Assembly: GCA_007922225.1 (NCBI GenBank)
Contig: ML679966.1
Coordinates: forward strand, 52,105,583-52,169,582
Source of the DNA: Emydura subglobosa
Lineage: Eukaryota > Chordata > Testudines > Chelidae
DNA: 64,000 bases
Direction: 5' to 3'
Shown: in pieces, positions 21,350-32,590 of the stretch
Position numbering within the stretch: the first letter of the stretch is position 1
Layout: every line of letters starts with the position of its first letter
The notes under the pieces: generated by a model
Databases searched by the model: none
What the model saw: the letters and a program-made list of their open reading frames with translations, nothing else
Told to the model about the DNA's origin: nothing
Position numbers and translations under genes: made by a program

Positions 21350-22812
21350 CATGGGAAATTAGCTAAAATTGAAGATGGGGATTAATATGAGAATCAAAAG
21401 GTGGGTAAAGAACTGGTTAAAAGGGAGACTACAATGGGCGATACTGAAACTGTCAAGCTGCAGGGAGGTCACTAGTGGAATTCCTGAAGGATTGGTGTTG
21501 GGCCCATCATATGTAACATTTTCATTAATTACCTCAGCACAAAGTGGGTGTGCACTAATAAAATTTGCAGTTGACAGAAAGTTAGAGGTATTGCCAGTGC
21601 AGAGGAGGACAGGAATGTTATACAAGATTTTGATGACCCTGAAAACTGGAGTAATAGAAATGGGATGAAATTTAATAGTGCAAATAAGAGTTTTACCAGT
21701 TGGAAATAACAGAGCAGGAGAAGAAGGTCCTGAATGTACTGGTCAATCACAGGAAGATTTTGAGCTGCCAATGTGATGCAAACTGTGAGAAAACGCTAAT
21801 TCAATCCTAGGATGCATTAGGAGAGGATTTCCTGTAGAACAGTGGTTTTCAACCTTTTTTCACTTGGGGACCCCCTAAAAATTTTCAGATGAGATGCAGA
21901 CCCCTTTGGAAATCGTAGAAAATCTGCAGACCCCTAAGGGTCCGAGGAACACAGGTTGAAAAACACTGCTGTGGAGATAACACTTTCCTATCTTTCGACA
22001 AGGCACTGGTGAGACCTCACCTGGTATACCTGTATGTTGTGCAGTTCTGGTCTCCCATGTTTAAGAAGATGAATTCAAACTGGGACAGGTGCAGAAAAGG
22101 CCTATTAGGATGATGAGAGGAATGGGGAACCCACCTTATAAGAGGAGATTTAAGAAGACTGGCTTGATTATCTTAACAAAATGAAGGTTGAGGACAGATA
22201 TGATTGCCGTCTATAAATAGATCAAAGGGATAAACACCAGGGAGGGAAAGGAGTTATCTAAGTTAAGGCTAATGCTGGCACAGGAACAAATGGATATCCA
22301 GAGGCCATCAATAACTTTAGGCTTGAAATTAGATGAAGGTTTCTAACCAACAGAGGACTGAAGTTCTGGAACAGCCTTCCAAGGGGAGTAGTGAAGGCAA
22401 AAAACTTAATTTTTTTTTCTCCAAGATTGAGCTTGGTAGTTTATAGAGGGGATCATGTGATAAGGTTGCCTACAAAGGCATATGGTCCATCCATATCTGC
22501 TATTAGCAAATATCTCCAATGGCCAAAGATGGGACACTAGATAGGGAGGGCTCTGTGTTACTACAGAGAATTCTTTCCCAGCTGCCTGGCTGTTGGGCCT
22601 CACCCACATTCTCAGGGTCTAACTGATCTCCATATTTGGAGTTGGGAAGGAATTTTCCTTTAAGTCAGGTTACCAGAGACCCTGGGTTTTTTGTCTTTGT
22701 TTTTTGCCTTCCTCTGCAGCGCGGGACATTGGTCACTTGCTAGTTTGAACTAAAGTAAATGGTGGATTCTCTGTCACAAAGTCTTGAAGTCAAGTTTTGA
22801 GGGTGGTATGTG
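21350..22812 (+). mobile_element. CR1-group LINE 3' part, split by a hAT miniature element
   Basis: The copy starts in the RT fingers/palm region and runs to a long 3' UTR containing GGAAGGAATTTTCC, 'CAGGTTACCAGAGACCCTGG', TTTTTTGCCTTCCTCTGCAG and 'GGTCACTTGCTAG', a UTR type known from CR1 of birds and turtles. The coding part reads TSGIPEG..LGP near 21470 and KFAVD at about 21561-21575, where the first catalytic aspartate of FADD has become valine. It is interrupted at 21840-21968 by a DNA transposon, after which the CR1 text resumes (GGTGAGACCTCACCTGG). Confidence 0.85.
21840..21968. mobile_element. hAT-type miniature element (MITE) with 8-bp target duplication
   Basis: 129 bp with 16-bp terminal inverted repeats: CAGTGGTTTTCAACCT at 21840 and AGGTTGAAAAACACTG ending at 21968 (15/16 complementary). 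The flanking octamers are CTGTAGAA (21832-21839) and CTGTGGAG (21969-21976), matching at 6 of 8 positions, the length expected for hAT transposition. The interior (GGGGACCCCCTAAAA, then repeated 'GCAGACCCCT') is non-coding, so it depended on a transposase encoded elsewhere. Removing it and one octamer restores the CR1 sequence. Confidence 0.9.
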
Positions 22813-23046
22813 GAAATGTTAATAAGTACTAATCTTTTTATTTTTTTATGTCTGTATGTTAACTCTCACAATTTTTTAACATTAACTAAAATGCTTTTTA
22901 TGTTGTGTATATATATATTCAGTGACCTATACCTATTGAAATTGAAAACACTTGTCCTTCAGTAAAACATACTGGGTAAAGGGAAAATGAACTCAACATA
23001 ATGTGTCATTTTTTATCCTGACCTTACTAACATAGCTTAGACCCCT

Positions 23047-25046
23047 CGCTGTATTTTAAAGAAACCTTATTGAGGACACAGGGAAAAAACATCCTGATGT
23101 GCAAAAAGAATAGCAAATATGGCAGGCGACCAGCTTGGCTTAACAAAGATGTCTTTGGTGAGTTTAAACACAAAAAGGAAGCTTACAAGAAGTGGAAGCG
23201 TGGTCAGATGACTAGGGAGGAGTATACAAATACTGCTCGAGCATGCAGGAGTGAAATCAGGAAAGCGAAATCACAACTGGAGTTACAGCTAGCAAGGGAT
23301 GTGAAGGGTAACAAGAAGGGGTTTTACAGGTATGTTAGTAACAAGAAGGTGGTCAGGGAAAGTGTGGGCTCATAGAATGGGGGAGGAAACCTAGTGACAG
23401 ATGATGTTGAAAAAGCTGAAGTACTCAATGCTTTTTTTGCCTCTGTCTTCACAGACAAGGTCAGCTCCCAGACTGCTGCACTGGGCAGCACAGAACAGGG
23501 AGGAGAGCAGGCCTCAGTGCTGAGAGAATAGGTTCAGGACTATTTAGAAAGACTGGAGATGCACAAGTCCATAGGGCCAGATGCACTGCACCCAAGAGTG
23601 CTGAGGGAGTTGTCTGATGTGATTGCAGAGCCATTGGCCATTATCTTTGAAAACTCATGGTGATTGGGGGAGGTCCCAGATGATTGGAAAAAGGCAAATA
23701 TAGTGCTCATCCTCAAAAAAGGGAAGGAGGAGGATCTGGGGACTACAGACCAGTCAGCCTCTCCTCAGTCTCTGGAAAAATCATGGAGCAGGTCCTCAAG
23801 GAATCCATTTTGAGGCACTTGGAAGAGAGGAAGGTGATCAGGAACAGTCAACATGGATTCACCAAGGGCAAGACACATCTGACAATCCTGATTGCCTTTT
23901 ATGATGAGATGACTGACTGTAGATTTGGGAAAAGCAGTGGATGTGATATACCTTGACTTTAGCAAAGCTTTTAATACTGTCTCCCACAGTATTCTTATCA
24001 GTAAGTTAAAGAAATATGGGTTGGATGAATGGACAACAAGGTGGATAGAGAGCTGGCTAGATCATTTGGCTCAACAGGTAGTGATTAATAGCTCGATGTC
24101 TGGTTGGCAGCTGGTAACAAGTGGAGTGCCCCAGCGGTCGGTGATGGGGCCAGTTTTGTTCAACATCATTAATGATCTGGAAAATGGGGTGGATTGCATC
24201 CTCAGAAAGTTTACAGATGACACTAAGCTGGGGGAGGGGGAGTGGTAGATATACTGGAGGGAAGGGATAGGATACAGTGTAACCTAGACATATTAGAGGA
24301 TTGGGCCAAAAGAAATCTGATGAGGTTCAACAAGGACAACTGCAGAGTCCTCCACTTAGGATGGAAGTATCCCATGCACTGCTACAGACTGGAGATTGAC
24401 TGGCTAAGCAGCTGTTCGGCAGAAAAGGACTTACGGGTTACAGTGGACAAGAAGTTGGATATGAATCAACAGTGTGCCCTTATTGCCAAGAAAGTTAACG
24501 GCATATTCGGCTGCATTAGTAGGAACATTGCTAGCAGATCAAGGGAAATAATCATTTCCCTCTATTTGGCACTGGTGAGGCCTCATTTGGAGCACTGTGT
24601 CCACTTTTGGGCCTCCTACTACAGAAAGTTGTGGACAAATTGGAGACAGTCCAGCAGAGGGCAACAATAATGATTATGGTGCTGGACTTATGAAGAGAGG
24701 CTGAGAGAACTAAGCTTGTTTAGTCTGCAGAGAGAAGGATGAGGTGGGGTTCAGGGAAGATGGAGCTAGGCTGTTCTCAGTGGTGGCAGATGACAGAACT
24801 AGGCGCAATGGTCTCTAGTTGCAGAGGAGGAGGTCTAGGTTGGATATTAGGGAAAACTTTCACTAGGAGGGTGGAATGTGTTACCTAGGGATGTGGTGGA
24901 ATCTCCATCCTTAGAGGTTAAGGTGAGGCTTGACAAAGCCTTTTTTGGGATGATTTAGCTAGGGTTGGTCCTTCTTTGAGCAGGAGATTGGAATAGATGA
25001 CCTCCTAAGGGCCCTTCCAACTCTAATCTTCTATAATTCTATGAAT
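23047..25046 (+). mobile_element. CR1-group LINE, 2.0 kb, 5' truncated
   Basis: Begins inside the spacer between endonuclease and RT and runs to the 3' end: GGTGGAATCTCCATCCTTAG, AGGCTTGACAAAGC, GAGCAGGAGATTGGAATAGA, CCTTCCAACTCTAATC and TTCTATAATTCTATGAATAG. It belongs to the same subfamily as the minus-strand copy at 43.85-46.39 kb. Over a 200-bp stretch compared by eye (from ACCAGCTTGGCTTAACAAAG on) the two differ at roughly one site in 14. It is the best-preserved RT in the window. Confidence 0.92.
23070..24670 (+). pseudogene. CR1 ORF2 reverse-transcriptase region, broken
   Basis: In order: the linker (KYGRRPAWLNKDVFGEFKHK at 23118; MTREEY; 'CRSEIRKAKSQLELQLARDV'), then VLNAFFASVFTDK near 23430, [20 protein letters not shown] near 23740, [15 protein letters not shown] near 23830, YLDFSKAF at about 23950, SGVPQRSVMGPVLF near 24121 and FTDDTKLG with both catalytic aspartates at 24210-24221. 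The thumb follows: RNLMRFNKDNCRVLHLG near 24310, GCISRNIASRSREII near 24510 and [15 protein letters not shown] near 24570. At least three changes of reading frame (between 23375 and 23684, at about 23930 and near 24245) and in-frame stops inactivate it. Known family role: target-primed reverse transcription. Confidence 0.88.
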
Positions 25047-26760
25047 AGATAAGGGAGGTGCTTATATTACATTATAAGCAGTAAATAATGAGAGGGTGTT
25101 TATAATCCATTATGTTCTGTAATTGATGAGCTATTTATCAAATGTTATCTATGATTTATGAAATGACCCATTCACTGATGTTTAACTCATTAGGAAGTGA
25201 TTATTATAACAGGTGTTAATTGAATTAGAAATTCCTTTAGCTGATAAAGCTATGCATGCATGATACCAAAATAAACTATGTAAATCATTAGGTAAAATGA
25301 GAAACTAAAACAGTGAAATTAATTGTGGGAAAATAATTTTCCTTAAAAAAGGAATTATTGTCTGAAAGACTATAAAAGGAAAGAGGTTTTGGGAGTTAGT
25401 TTGGGAATGAAAACAGTCAGCATTCTACCAGTTACAGATGGAGGAAAAAGGAGCCGAATCTTCAACTTACAAGGAGTGGAAACGTGTTTTATTTCTGTAT
25501 TCAATATAATGCTGTATCAATCTTTGTTTGAAATCTTTTATCAAGTAATTCCATTTGAGTCTCTTGATTTGAAAGTCTTGAATTGTTATTAAATGCAATA
25601 GAATTATCAAATTCATCTCAGGAACATATCAACAATACTTCTGGAAGTAATTTGATGACATGTGGTATCAAGAACATACTTCATCACCAAAAATCCCAGT
25701 TTGACTCATGAAGAAATGAGATAAAATCCAAATTTATAAGAAGGATACATTATGTATGTCAATACCAAACAAAGCTTCCTTCAATAAACTAGGTCACCTC
25801 TAGTACCTTCCCTGGCAAAATCAGGGGTAGTAAATGATACAACTCTTCTTGGAATGCTGAGTGTACACATTGATCTACAGTGTGCTCAGAAATTGATGAG
25901 TCAGATGAGATGACAAGAAGCAAAGGCAGGTTTTACAACGCAGTTAAGAACTCTGATTTTTACACTATTTTATTTGTTTGGATGTTGAGGTACTGGTATA
26001 TCTGAGCTGATATTGTGCTGCCATTTGTGGAGATTTCTTTATGAAAAGTAAATGTTGCCAATTTGAAGCTTTTAATGGCTCCATATGGAATAAAGTAGTT
26101 TGGTTTTTGTCTTGTTTGTGAAGTTGATTAAACTATTTTCATTGATTAATTATCCTTATAAGGTATTTATCTTTTCTGCATAATATATATTTAAAGGCAT
26201 CCAGATGGGAGCTCAAAAATCTGTATAGATTAGTAATATGTATGTAAGACTGGTTAATTTTTTACTTCTTCCCCAGTAATGGAAGATGGGCTGTTTTTGA
26301 AGTGTTTATATGTTAAATGTTTCCCTGTACATTGTGTTTTGATTATAAACCTACATTTAAAAAAAAAATCCAAACATTTAAAGAAAGAGAGTCAGCCTCC
26401 ATATTTCCAAGTTAAAAAAAAAAATGCATTCCCTACACATCACCAACAGTTATGTAATTTGCATTTACTACTGTAAACATATAAGCCAATAAGACATATA
26501 ATTAAATTGTACCTAAAGTACTCTTCTAAACGCACCAGTAGAAGGAATGTGACTGTATATTCAAATCTAGAAGGAATCATTAGATTACATAGATATTTGC
26601 CATGGGACCAAAAAAGGAGAGATAAAAGGAAGATCAAATACATCATTCAGCTGTGTGAAATACAATATCTATGTCGCCGTAATATCTTGTGAGACACAGA
26701 TACAGTTATGCTTTAATTTTTAATTTTTTTTTTACACCTGATTTTTGTCAAAAGCACCCA
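25047..26760. other. No recognisable feature
   Basis: AT-rich, low-complexity-prone DNA. Short frames (60-67 codons) without domains. A-runs occur near 26359 and 26415. Confidence 0.4.
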
Positions 26761-26761
26761 G

Positions 26762-26822
26762 TGGGTGAAATCCTGATCCTACTGAAGACAATAGCCATTC
26801 ACTTTAGTGGCACCAGGATTTT
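26762..26822. repeat. Degenerate copy of the 'ACTGAAGTCAATGG' foldback family
   Basis: GTGAAATCCTGATCCTACTG on the left and 'TTTAGTGGCACCAGGATTTTAC' on the right are inverted, with GAAGACAATAGCCATTCACT between. The arms and order match the better-preserved copy at 57866-57907. It is a short MITE-like remnant. Confidence 0.6.
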
Positions 26823-28260
26823 ACTTAATGACTATATTAGACCTTACTGAAATACACCTAACAAGTCTTTTTGTCCAAAATTTTAGATTGTGTGAAATGG
26901 ATGATGTTACATGAAAATAATCAGAAGCTCTTGTGAAATTATTTACAACAAATTTTTTCTCCCAATACAACGACGGCAAATTTTTATGACAATTTTTTTA
27001 GTATGTTTTCAAAGTTTGAATGAAATCAGTGGTTTGTGCTTGGTCACAAGTCACATGGAATTCATTCTAGTCTCCTGGGTAGGTCCAGAAGTCAACAGGA
27101 TTATCAGAAGCTATTTGGATTCATTTTGTCACTAGGAACGACAACATTTTCTGATGTGTGTCTGAGCTATTTATTATAAAATGATCAGTAGCAGCATTGT
27201 GGAGGAGTTCCATACTGCCATCCCCAAAGTACATCCTAGATTTTATAGGACAATGACCCATCATGGCAGCACAAAGACATCAGAAGGGAGACCAGTCCAT
27301 TTAGGAAAGATGGTGGATAAAGGTTACAATTCTTAGAGATAAGGTTAGAAGGAATTTATGTAGAGAGAGACAGTCGTGTTACAGTGAGGTCCTACATGAG
27401 TTTGGATAATTTGACCAGACTGATAGAAGAGATTTTTAAAGCTGTTCTAGTTCACATAATATGCTCAGCACTAGAGACAGCATTTAGCCATACAGCTGAA
27501 AATGCAGACGGACAGGGGCAAAATTGGCGAAGATTTTATCTGCTTTAATCAGAAGAACAAAAGTGATGATGGTATCATAATGATTAGCCGTGAATAGAAT
27601 ATAGTTATTTTAAGTTTAAAGATTCTGATAAGTAGTAATTAATCATAGTTTACAGTAAGTTTTAGGTAAAAATCAAAATGGTGGCTGATGATGTCATTAG
27701 GTAGAGAGGGAGTAGAAAGAAAATGGAGGTATTGAGAAATTGATCAATAGCAGGAAGGCAGAATGGGATGAAAGAACATTCACTCCTGATACCTGAAGGG
27801 AGGGGTCTATAAATGAGAAGATGAAGCAGGGTGGAGTCAGGTTTGGAGTAAACAAGTGAAGGTCATTAGCATACAAGATAGCTGATCGGTTAAAGATAAT
27901 ATCACTATGGAGGAGGAGCAGGGGGAAGTCTCTGTTTGATTAGCATAGTGGGATACTGATTGGCTCAACATGATCTCACCCCTTGGTGGGAAGGAGGTGT
28001 TGACTGACATTAAGAAAGCAACCAATGAGCAAGGATCTGTAAAGGTCAGAAAAACTATATATAAGGCAGAAAGCTGACAAGTTTGGGTGTGGATGATCGT
28101 GATAGCAGCAGAAGACACAACTCAGCAGCAGCAGGATGACCTTTAAAAGAGGGAGAGGGATTAAAGAATGATCATACTTACTCCTCCTGGGTTTAATAAT
28201 AAGGAATGTATGGGAATGACTGTAAATAAAGCTGGATGCCTGCGGCTTGAGTGGTCACCC
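26823..28260. other. Unassigned sequence with one weak RT-like trace
   Basis: Purine-rich plus strand from about 27240 to 28000. On the minus strand near 27855-27885 one register reads ILYANDLHLF, reminiscent of the YADD box of LINE reverse transcriptases, but it is not within a sustained homologous frame. It might be a very old L2-like fragment in minus orientation, as the purine-rich plus strand resembles that of the L2 copy at 35-37.7 kb. Confidence 0.25.
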
Positions 28261-28266
28261 CCCCTC

Positions 28267-28301
28267 CATTCTATGACTGTCAGATCAACAGTCATAGAAT
28301 G
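28267..28301. repeat. Perfect 14-bp stem hairpin
   Basis: CATTCTATGACTGT (28267-28280) and ACAGTCATAGAATG (28288-28301) are exact reverse complements with loop CAGATCA. The arm contains ATTCTATG, the CR1 3'-terminal octamer, but no CR1 UTR lies next to it. Confidence 0.85.
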
Positions 28302-30595
28302 TTACCTAGTTTATAGTAGTATTAAGATTATTGTAATGTTACTGTATACATGTATACTACATGCCACGTTGTAATAAGCTCTTGATATTGCAGCATGCTA
28401 AGGATTTGTACATATGTATGCAGGATTTCCTTATGTTATATGCTGTTACTTTGTGTGTATGTTATGCCCTGCTGCAATTAAGTATTTATAACATTGTAGC
28501 TTTTGATAAGGGAATACAATATAGTGTTGTGAATGGTGTATTGTACCTTTAGAATTTTATACTGTATATTTTATAGTGTTTTGTATTGACTTAAGTGGCT
28601 TATTTCTATGTTTTACTGTATGACTTTCAATTTGAAAACCCATTGTTTTAGAATTAGTAGTTACTAAAGAGATTTGTTTTTGAAGAATTTACTGTCTAAG
28701 TGTCAATCCTTTGATTGAAGGGGCTGTATCTGTGTGCTCAAGGGTAAACCAAGGCAGGCAGTCTGGGGAGTTTTCAGTGATTATAAATGGGAGCCCCCTG
28801 ATAAACGCTCTTAAATCCCCTAGAGCAAAGCACAGTGATCACCCACATATAGAAGTAAGGCTGGGAATGGTACTGTTGGTACACCCAAGCCAGTGTAGGG
28901 CCTTGAGGGTCCCAGAGTTTTAGGATAACAAACCAACCATGAGGTTCTCTCATCCCAAAATTTATATTCTAATACAAACACTACATTTTGCAAATCAAGA
29001 AAGCCAGTTACATTTTATCAATTATACCACTTGGAAATAACAGCTTATAGAAAGTACAATGCTTATCCAACCACATTCAACACCTTTGCATCATATATTA
29101 CATTCATGCACAAATATATCTGCAAAATAAGGGATTAGAAAATTCAGTGAATGAACTGGAGGAAAAGAAAAATAATGTTGCTTTGAAAGGAGGAGGCTAC
29201 AGAATGGGAAGAGAAAACAAAGTTTCAGGTAAGCCTGAAACTACTTCAGATAATCATCCAAACTTTTGGGATCTTAGCTGCACTTTCTTAGGTTTGTTAC
29301 ATATTACCATCCTTAGAAGTTTAACTTTTTCTAGTGTAAATTATGTCAAAAAAAGAAAAAAGGTTAATCACATTTTTCTTAATCTGGTAGCATGACAAGA
29401 AAAGTGATCTGGAGATCAAGCATGTGGGGAATTTAGGTTGACCATTTCCAGCATGAAACAATCCTGTATCCTGTGTCAAGAGAAACATTCATTCTTGAGA
29501 AAAGAACATGGAGAAAGTATGAATGTCCATATAGTGGTTTGCAAACCATTGGGACTGAAACTAATTTTACCTCCTCTTCCATATGATGATAATGGGACAT
29601 GTTAACCATAGTACAAATTCTACTACTTAGAATTTCTGATTAAACAGGAATGGATTAAATAAACATTTGAAATCTGCTAGATATAGAAATAAATGAAAAG
29701 GTGATGATTTATGTAGTGTCTTGCAAAAAAGATAATGCAATACATACTGTGTAAATGTGCAGAATGGCCTGTTTGAACATAACTGCTGTGGTCCCACTAA
29801 GAGAAATGCAAGCAGCTGAAACTGTTTTCATGGATTGATTAAGACTAATGGAGAACCTTACTGTTTATTGATCTGATTCCAAGTGGTCTGTTCCTCCAGG
29901 TCTCCACAGATGCACTCTGATCTTCTGACTCAGAGTTTTATTTTCGTTTCAGATGAGACAGTCCCACTTATCCAAATGCAACCCATAGAATTTTGCACCA
30001 GTGCCAGACTCCGTCTCTAACTCATTACAGTATCGAGGTCTGGGTCTGCTAGATGAGGAGGAGAACTTAATCTACAGACTTTTTTTGATGTAAAGACCAT
30101 TGGCCAGCTCTTTGCATGCATGCAGTACAGTGCTTTGGCCAAAAAGGTGTATATGCCTATAAAAGTGGCTTAAATGGTCCAAGGAGGATCACTTCAATGT
30201 AAAGTGACCCTTTGCTGGCATAAAACCAGTGCAGAGAGACTTACAAGCTACACCCTTCCAGCAGCAGGAAGAGAGATGGCAGGGACATCCTTATACCACA
30301 CCAGTCCTTGAGCTGTTTTCAGCCTCTTGTGGCCCTTCCAGCTAATAAAAATTAGGGTAGTGTTCACAATGCTATAACACAGTACAGTGGGGATGGCAGG
30401 CAGAGTAGCACCATAATTAACGTAGTACTATAGTGAGCTTTAAGCCATCTGTGAACACCATGCTCTTACACTGTGCAATCTCACTGTAAACCAAGGATCT
30501 GATCTCATACATGGAAAGGCATTATTTTGGTAGGTGCATGAGGTGGGGCAGAAGAGGATAATAATTAGAGGAAGGGAAAATTTACTAAGCTGTTT
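28302..30595. other. No classified feature
   Basis: Nothing coding or clearly repetitive was recognised. The part from 30100 to 30480 has repeat-like vocabulary (for example GGTGTATATGCCTATAAAAG) but no termini. Confidence 0.35.
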
Positions 30596-30599
30596 ATTA

Positions 30600-30775
30600 G
30601 AAAAATCTGACAGAAATATAGTAGGCTGAGCAATAGGGGAAGTGCTGGGATTTATAATCTAAGACTGGACAAATGACTAGAAAATGTACTATCAGTAATG
30701 ATCATATCCTGGCAATAGGATGGATTAAATTACCTACTGTAATAGGTCTTCTCCATCTAACTTCCATGATGCCTC
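30600..30775 (+). mobile_element. CR1 3' UTR remnant
   Basis: GACTGGACAAATGACTAGAA, then TGGCAATAGGATGGATTAAA and TAATAGGTCTTCTCCATCTA with TTCCATGATG follow the CR1 3' UTR order ('GGACAAAGCACTAGAAAA - GG.AGTGGACTAGATGACC - AATAGGTCTTTTCCATC - TTCTATGAT'). It is strongly diverged and 5' truncated. Confidence 0.6.
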
Positions 30776-31014
30776 CAACAATTTCAACCTACTTAAAATA
30801 ACCTCGAATACTAACAAACCACTAGTTTACCCAACCAGTCATATATTTTATTTTACGAAAGAAATCTCTGAATGATTACTTTAAAAGAGCCTCAGTGTAA
30901 AATGGACACCTAAAAAAAAAAACACTTTTCAATGGTATAAATTATCTTAATAGCCCAAAAATTATGTTACAATCCTGGAAATATCTGTGTGTTGAAGTTT
31001 AATACCCTATCTAA

Positions 31015-31112
31015 GGATATTTTAAATTAGACCAGACAAAGCACTAGAAACAGTGGATTTATGATCTAACAGGTCTCTTCCATCTCTAAATTAGAATATT
31101 TGATTATTCAAA
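31015..31112 (+). mobile_element. CR1 3' UTR remnant
   Basis: 'TTAGACCAGACAAAGCACTA' followed by ATGATCTAACAGGTCTCTTC and CATCTCTAAATTAGAATATT, the same subfamily vocabulary as the remnant about 300 bp upstream. The two may be parts of one copy split by an insertion or two separate insertions. Confidence 0.6.
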
Positions 31113-31744
31113 ATACATATGAATAGCGGAAAGACCTGGTTTTCTTTAATGTTGAGACTGTACTAAAATAATCAAGGACTGCATTAAAGCTCTTCCATTT
31201 GTGGCAGAGGATGAATGAAGTGGGTTAGTGGGGGCCAGAGATTGTGAGCCTTGAATGAACTGCTTCAAATCTAAAAAGGATAGCCAGCCTGTAATTTTAA
31301 ACCAAAAAACTTTAAAACTGAACAAGTAGACAGACATTCCTCTGTCTTATGCCATTTAAAATTGACCTTTCAATTTTATGCAGATATTTTTCAATTATAA
31401 AAGCAATCATGGTGTATTTCACTAAACAGAGTACTGTGATTAATCTAATTGTATAAACACCAAGACTGAATAGCATATTAAAATGAGATGAAAGAACAGC
31501 TTTGACTGAAACTCAGTATATTAATTTTTATTTCCTTGTCTCCCACACTTTTTGTGGGAATTGAAGGTTACACCTCATTGAACAGTCTAAGCTACTGTAA
31601 CTCAAATGTAGCTTTAGACATTTAACCTTCAGCTTTTGTTTGACTTTACCCCAGCACATATGCACCAAACTTAGGTTTGAAGCACTTTCAATTGCTTATG
31701 CCACAATGTGCACAGTGCTTGCACCAAAACAATCCTTAAAAGTA

Positions 31745-32105
31745 ATTAACCTAGTGCTTGTAGCACAGGTGCTGAGAGTTAGGAAATCTTAGTTTGATGT
31801 TCAGCTTTTCTACAGATTTCTTGTGTGAGTTTTGACAAGTCACATCAACATTTTAAAATGCCCTAAGCTAGCTACCTAAATCCATGTTTATTAGTCCATA
31901 TAAAAATGGTCTGATTTACTGACAGCCCCTATTGACTGAATCTCAATTGAATTTGAAACCATTGACATTGGTATCCCCATCTGTAAACTGGAGTATTTCA
32001 TTTCCTCATAGGGCTGTTACAAAGATCAGTTGATGCTTGCAAAGCATTTTGAGAACCTTTGAGCTAGTATCTAACTACTATAGTGATAAGTGCTTTAAAA
32101 CTGAT
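31745..32105 (+). mobile_element. MIR/CORE-type SINE with an internal insertion
   Basis: The head GCTTGTAGCACAGGTGCTGA, 'AGTTTGATGTTCAGC' and GTGTGAGTTTTGACAAGTCA match the tRNA-derived part and the start of the CORE. After about 130 bp of unrelated text the SINE resumes with ATCCCCATCTGTAAACTGGA, TTCCTCATAGGGCTGTTACA and GTGATAAGTGCTTT. The intervening block (31855-31970) looks like a separate insertion. Confidence 0.65.
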
Positions 32106-32184
32106 TAAACCAACAAATGGTACTGTAGCATATGCTTACTCAGTCAGGTTTTCATTGCCTACATTTCCATTCTTTCTCAGGAAA

Positions 32185-32580
32185 AGTTTGTACTGGGGTG
32201 TTTTCTTAACTTTCTCCTTGAGAGGGGCTGGGCTGTAAAGTTCAAGACAAGTCTAACCAGCCTGGGTCACTCACATTCCTTACCAGGGTTTAACACAGTC
32301 CCTACTGAGGCTTTCCTCCCAACAAGCTAAAATACCCAGGCTTGCTCTCCCCAAGTTCTCAGCTAGAAGTTAAGAAGAGCCTCTGCATTGCACGCACAGA
32401 ACTTCTAGAACACTATTACTCCTCTGAATCTCTCCTTGGACCTACCAAAGCTCAGCTCAGGCTGACCTTATATCCCTCAGCAGGTCTGATTTCTAGTCAC
32501 ATGCTCTGCTGGCTGAGAGGTTCAACCCCAGACTCCCTTAAAGGGCCAGCTCACCCTGCAATGGGCACAATTATCACTAT
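32185..32580 (-). repeat. LTR-like repeat, minus orientation
   Basis: Read on the minus strand it starts TGTGCCCATTGCAGGGTGAG (from about 32572) and proceeds through GGCCCTTTAAGGGAGTC to a TATA-like GGGATATAAGGTCAG near 32463-32477. A TG start and a TATA box about 100 bp in are LTR-like. No poly(A) signal was located, and the distal end is not fixed. Confidence is limited. An 82-codon plus-strand frame here is not a gene. Confidence 0.35.
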
Positions 32581-32590
32581 TACAAAGTGA

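Noticed and set aside
27837..28118. Minus-strand frame with a neighbouring-register YAND box, possible L2/other LINE RT
   Set aside because: The box is not in the open frame and flanking RT blocks could not be found, so it stays a weak trace.
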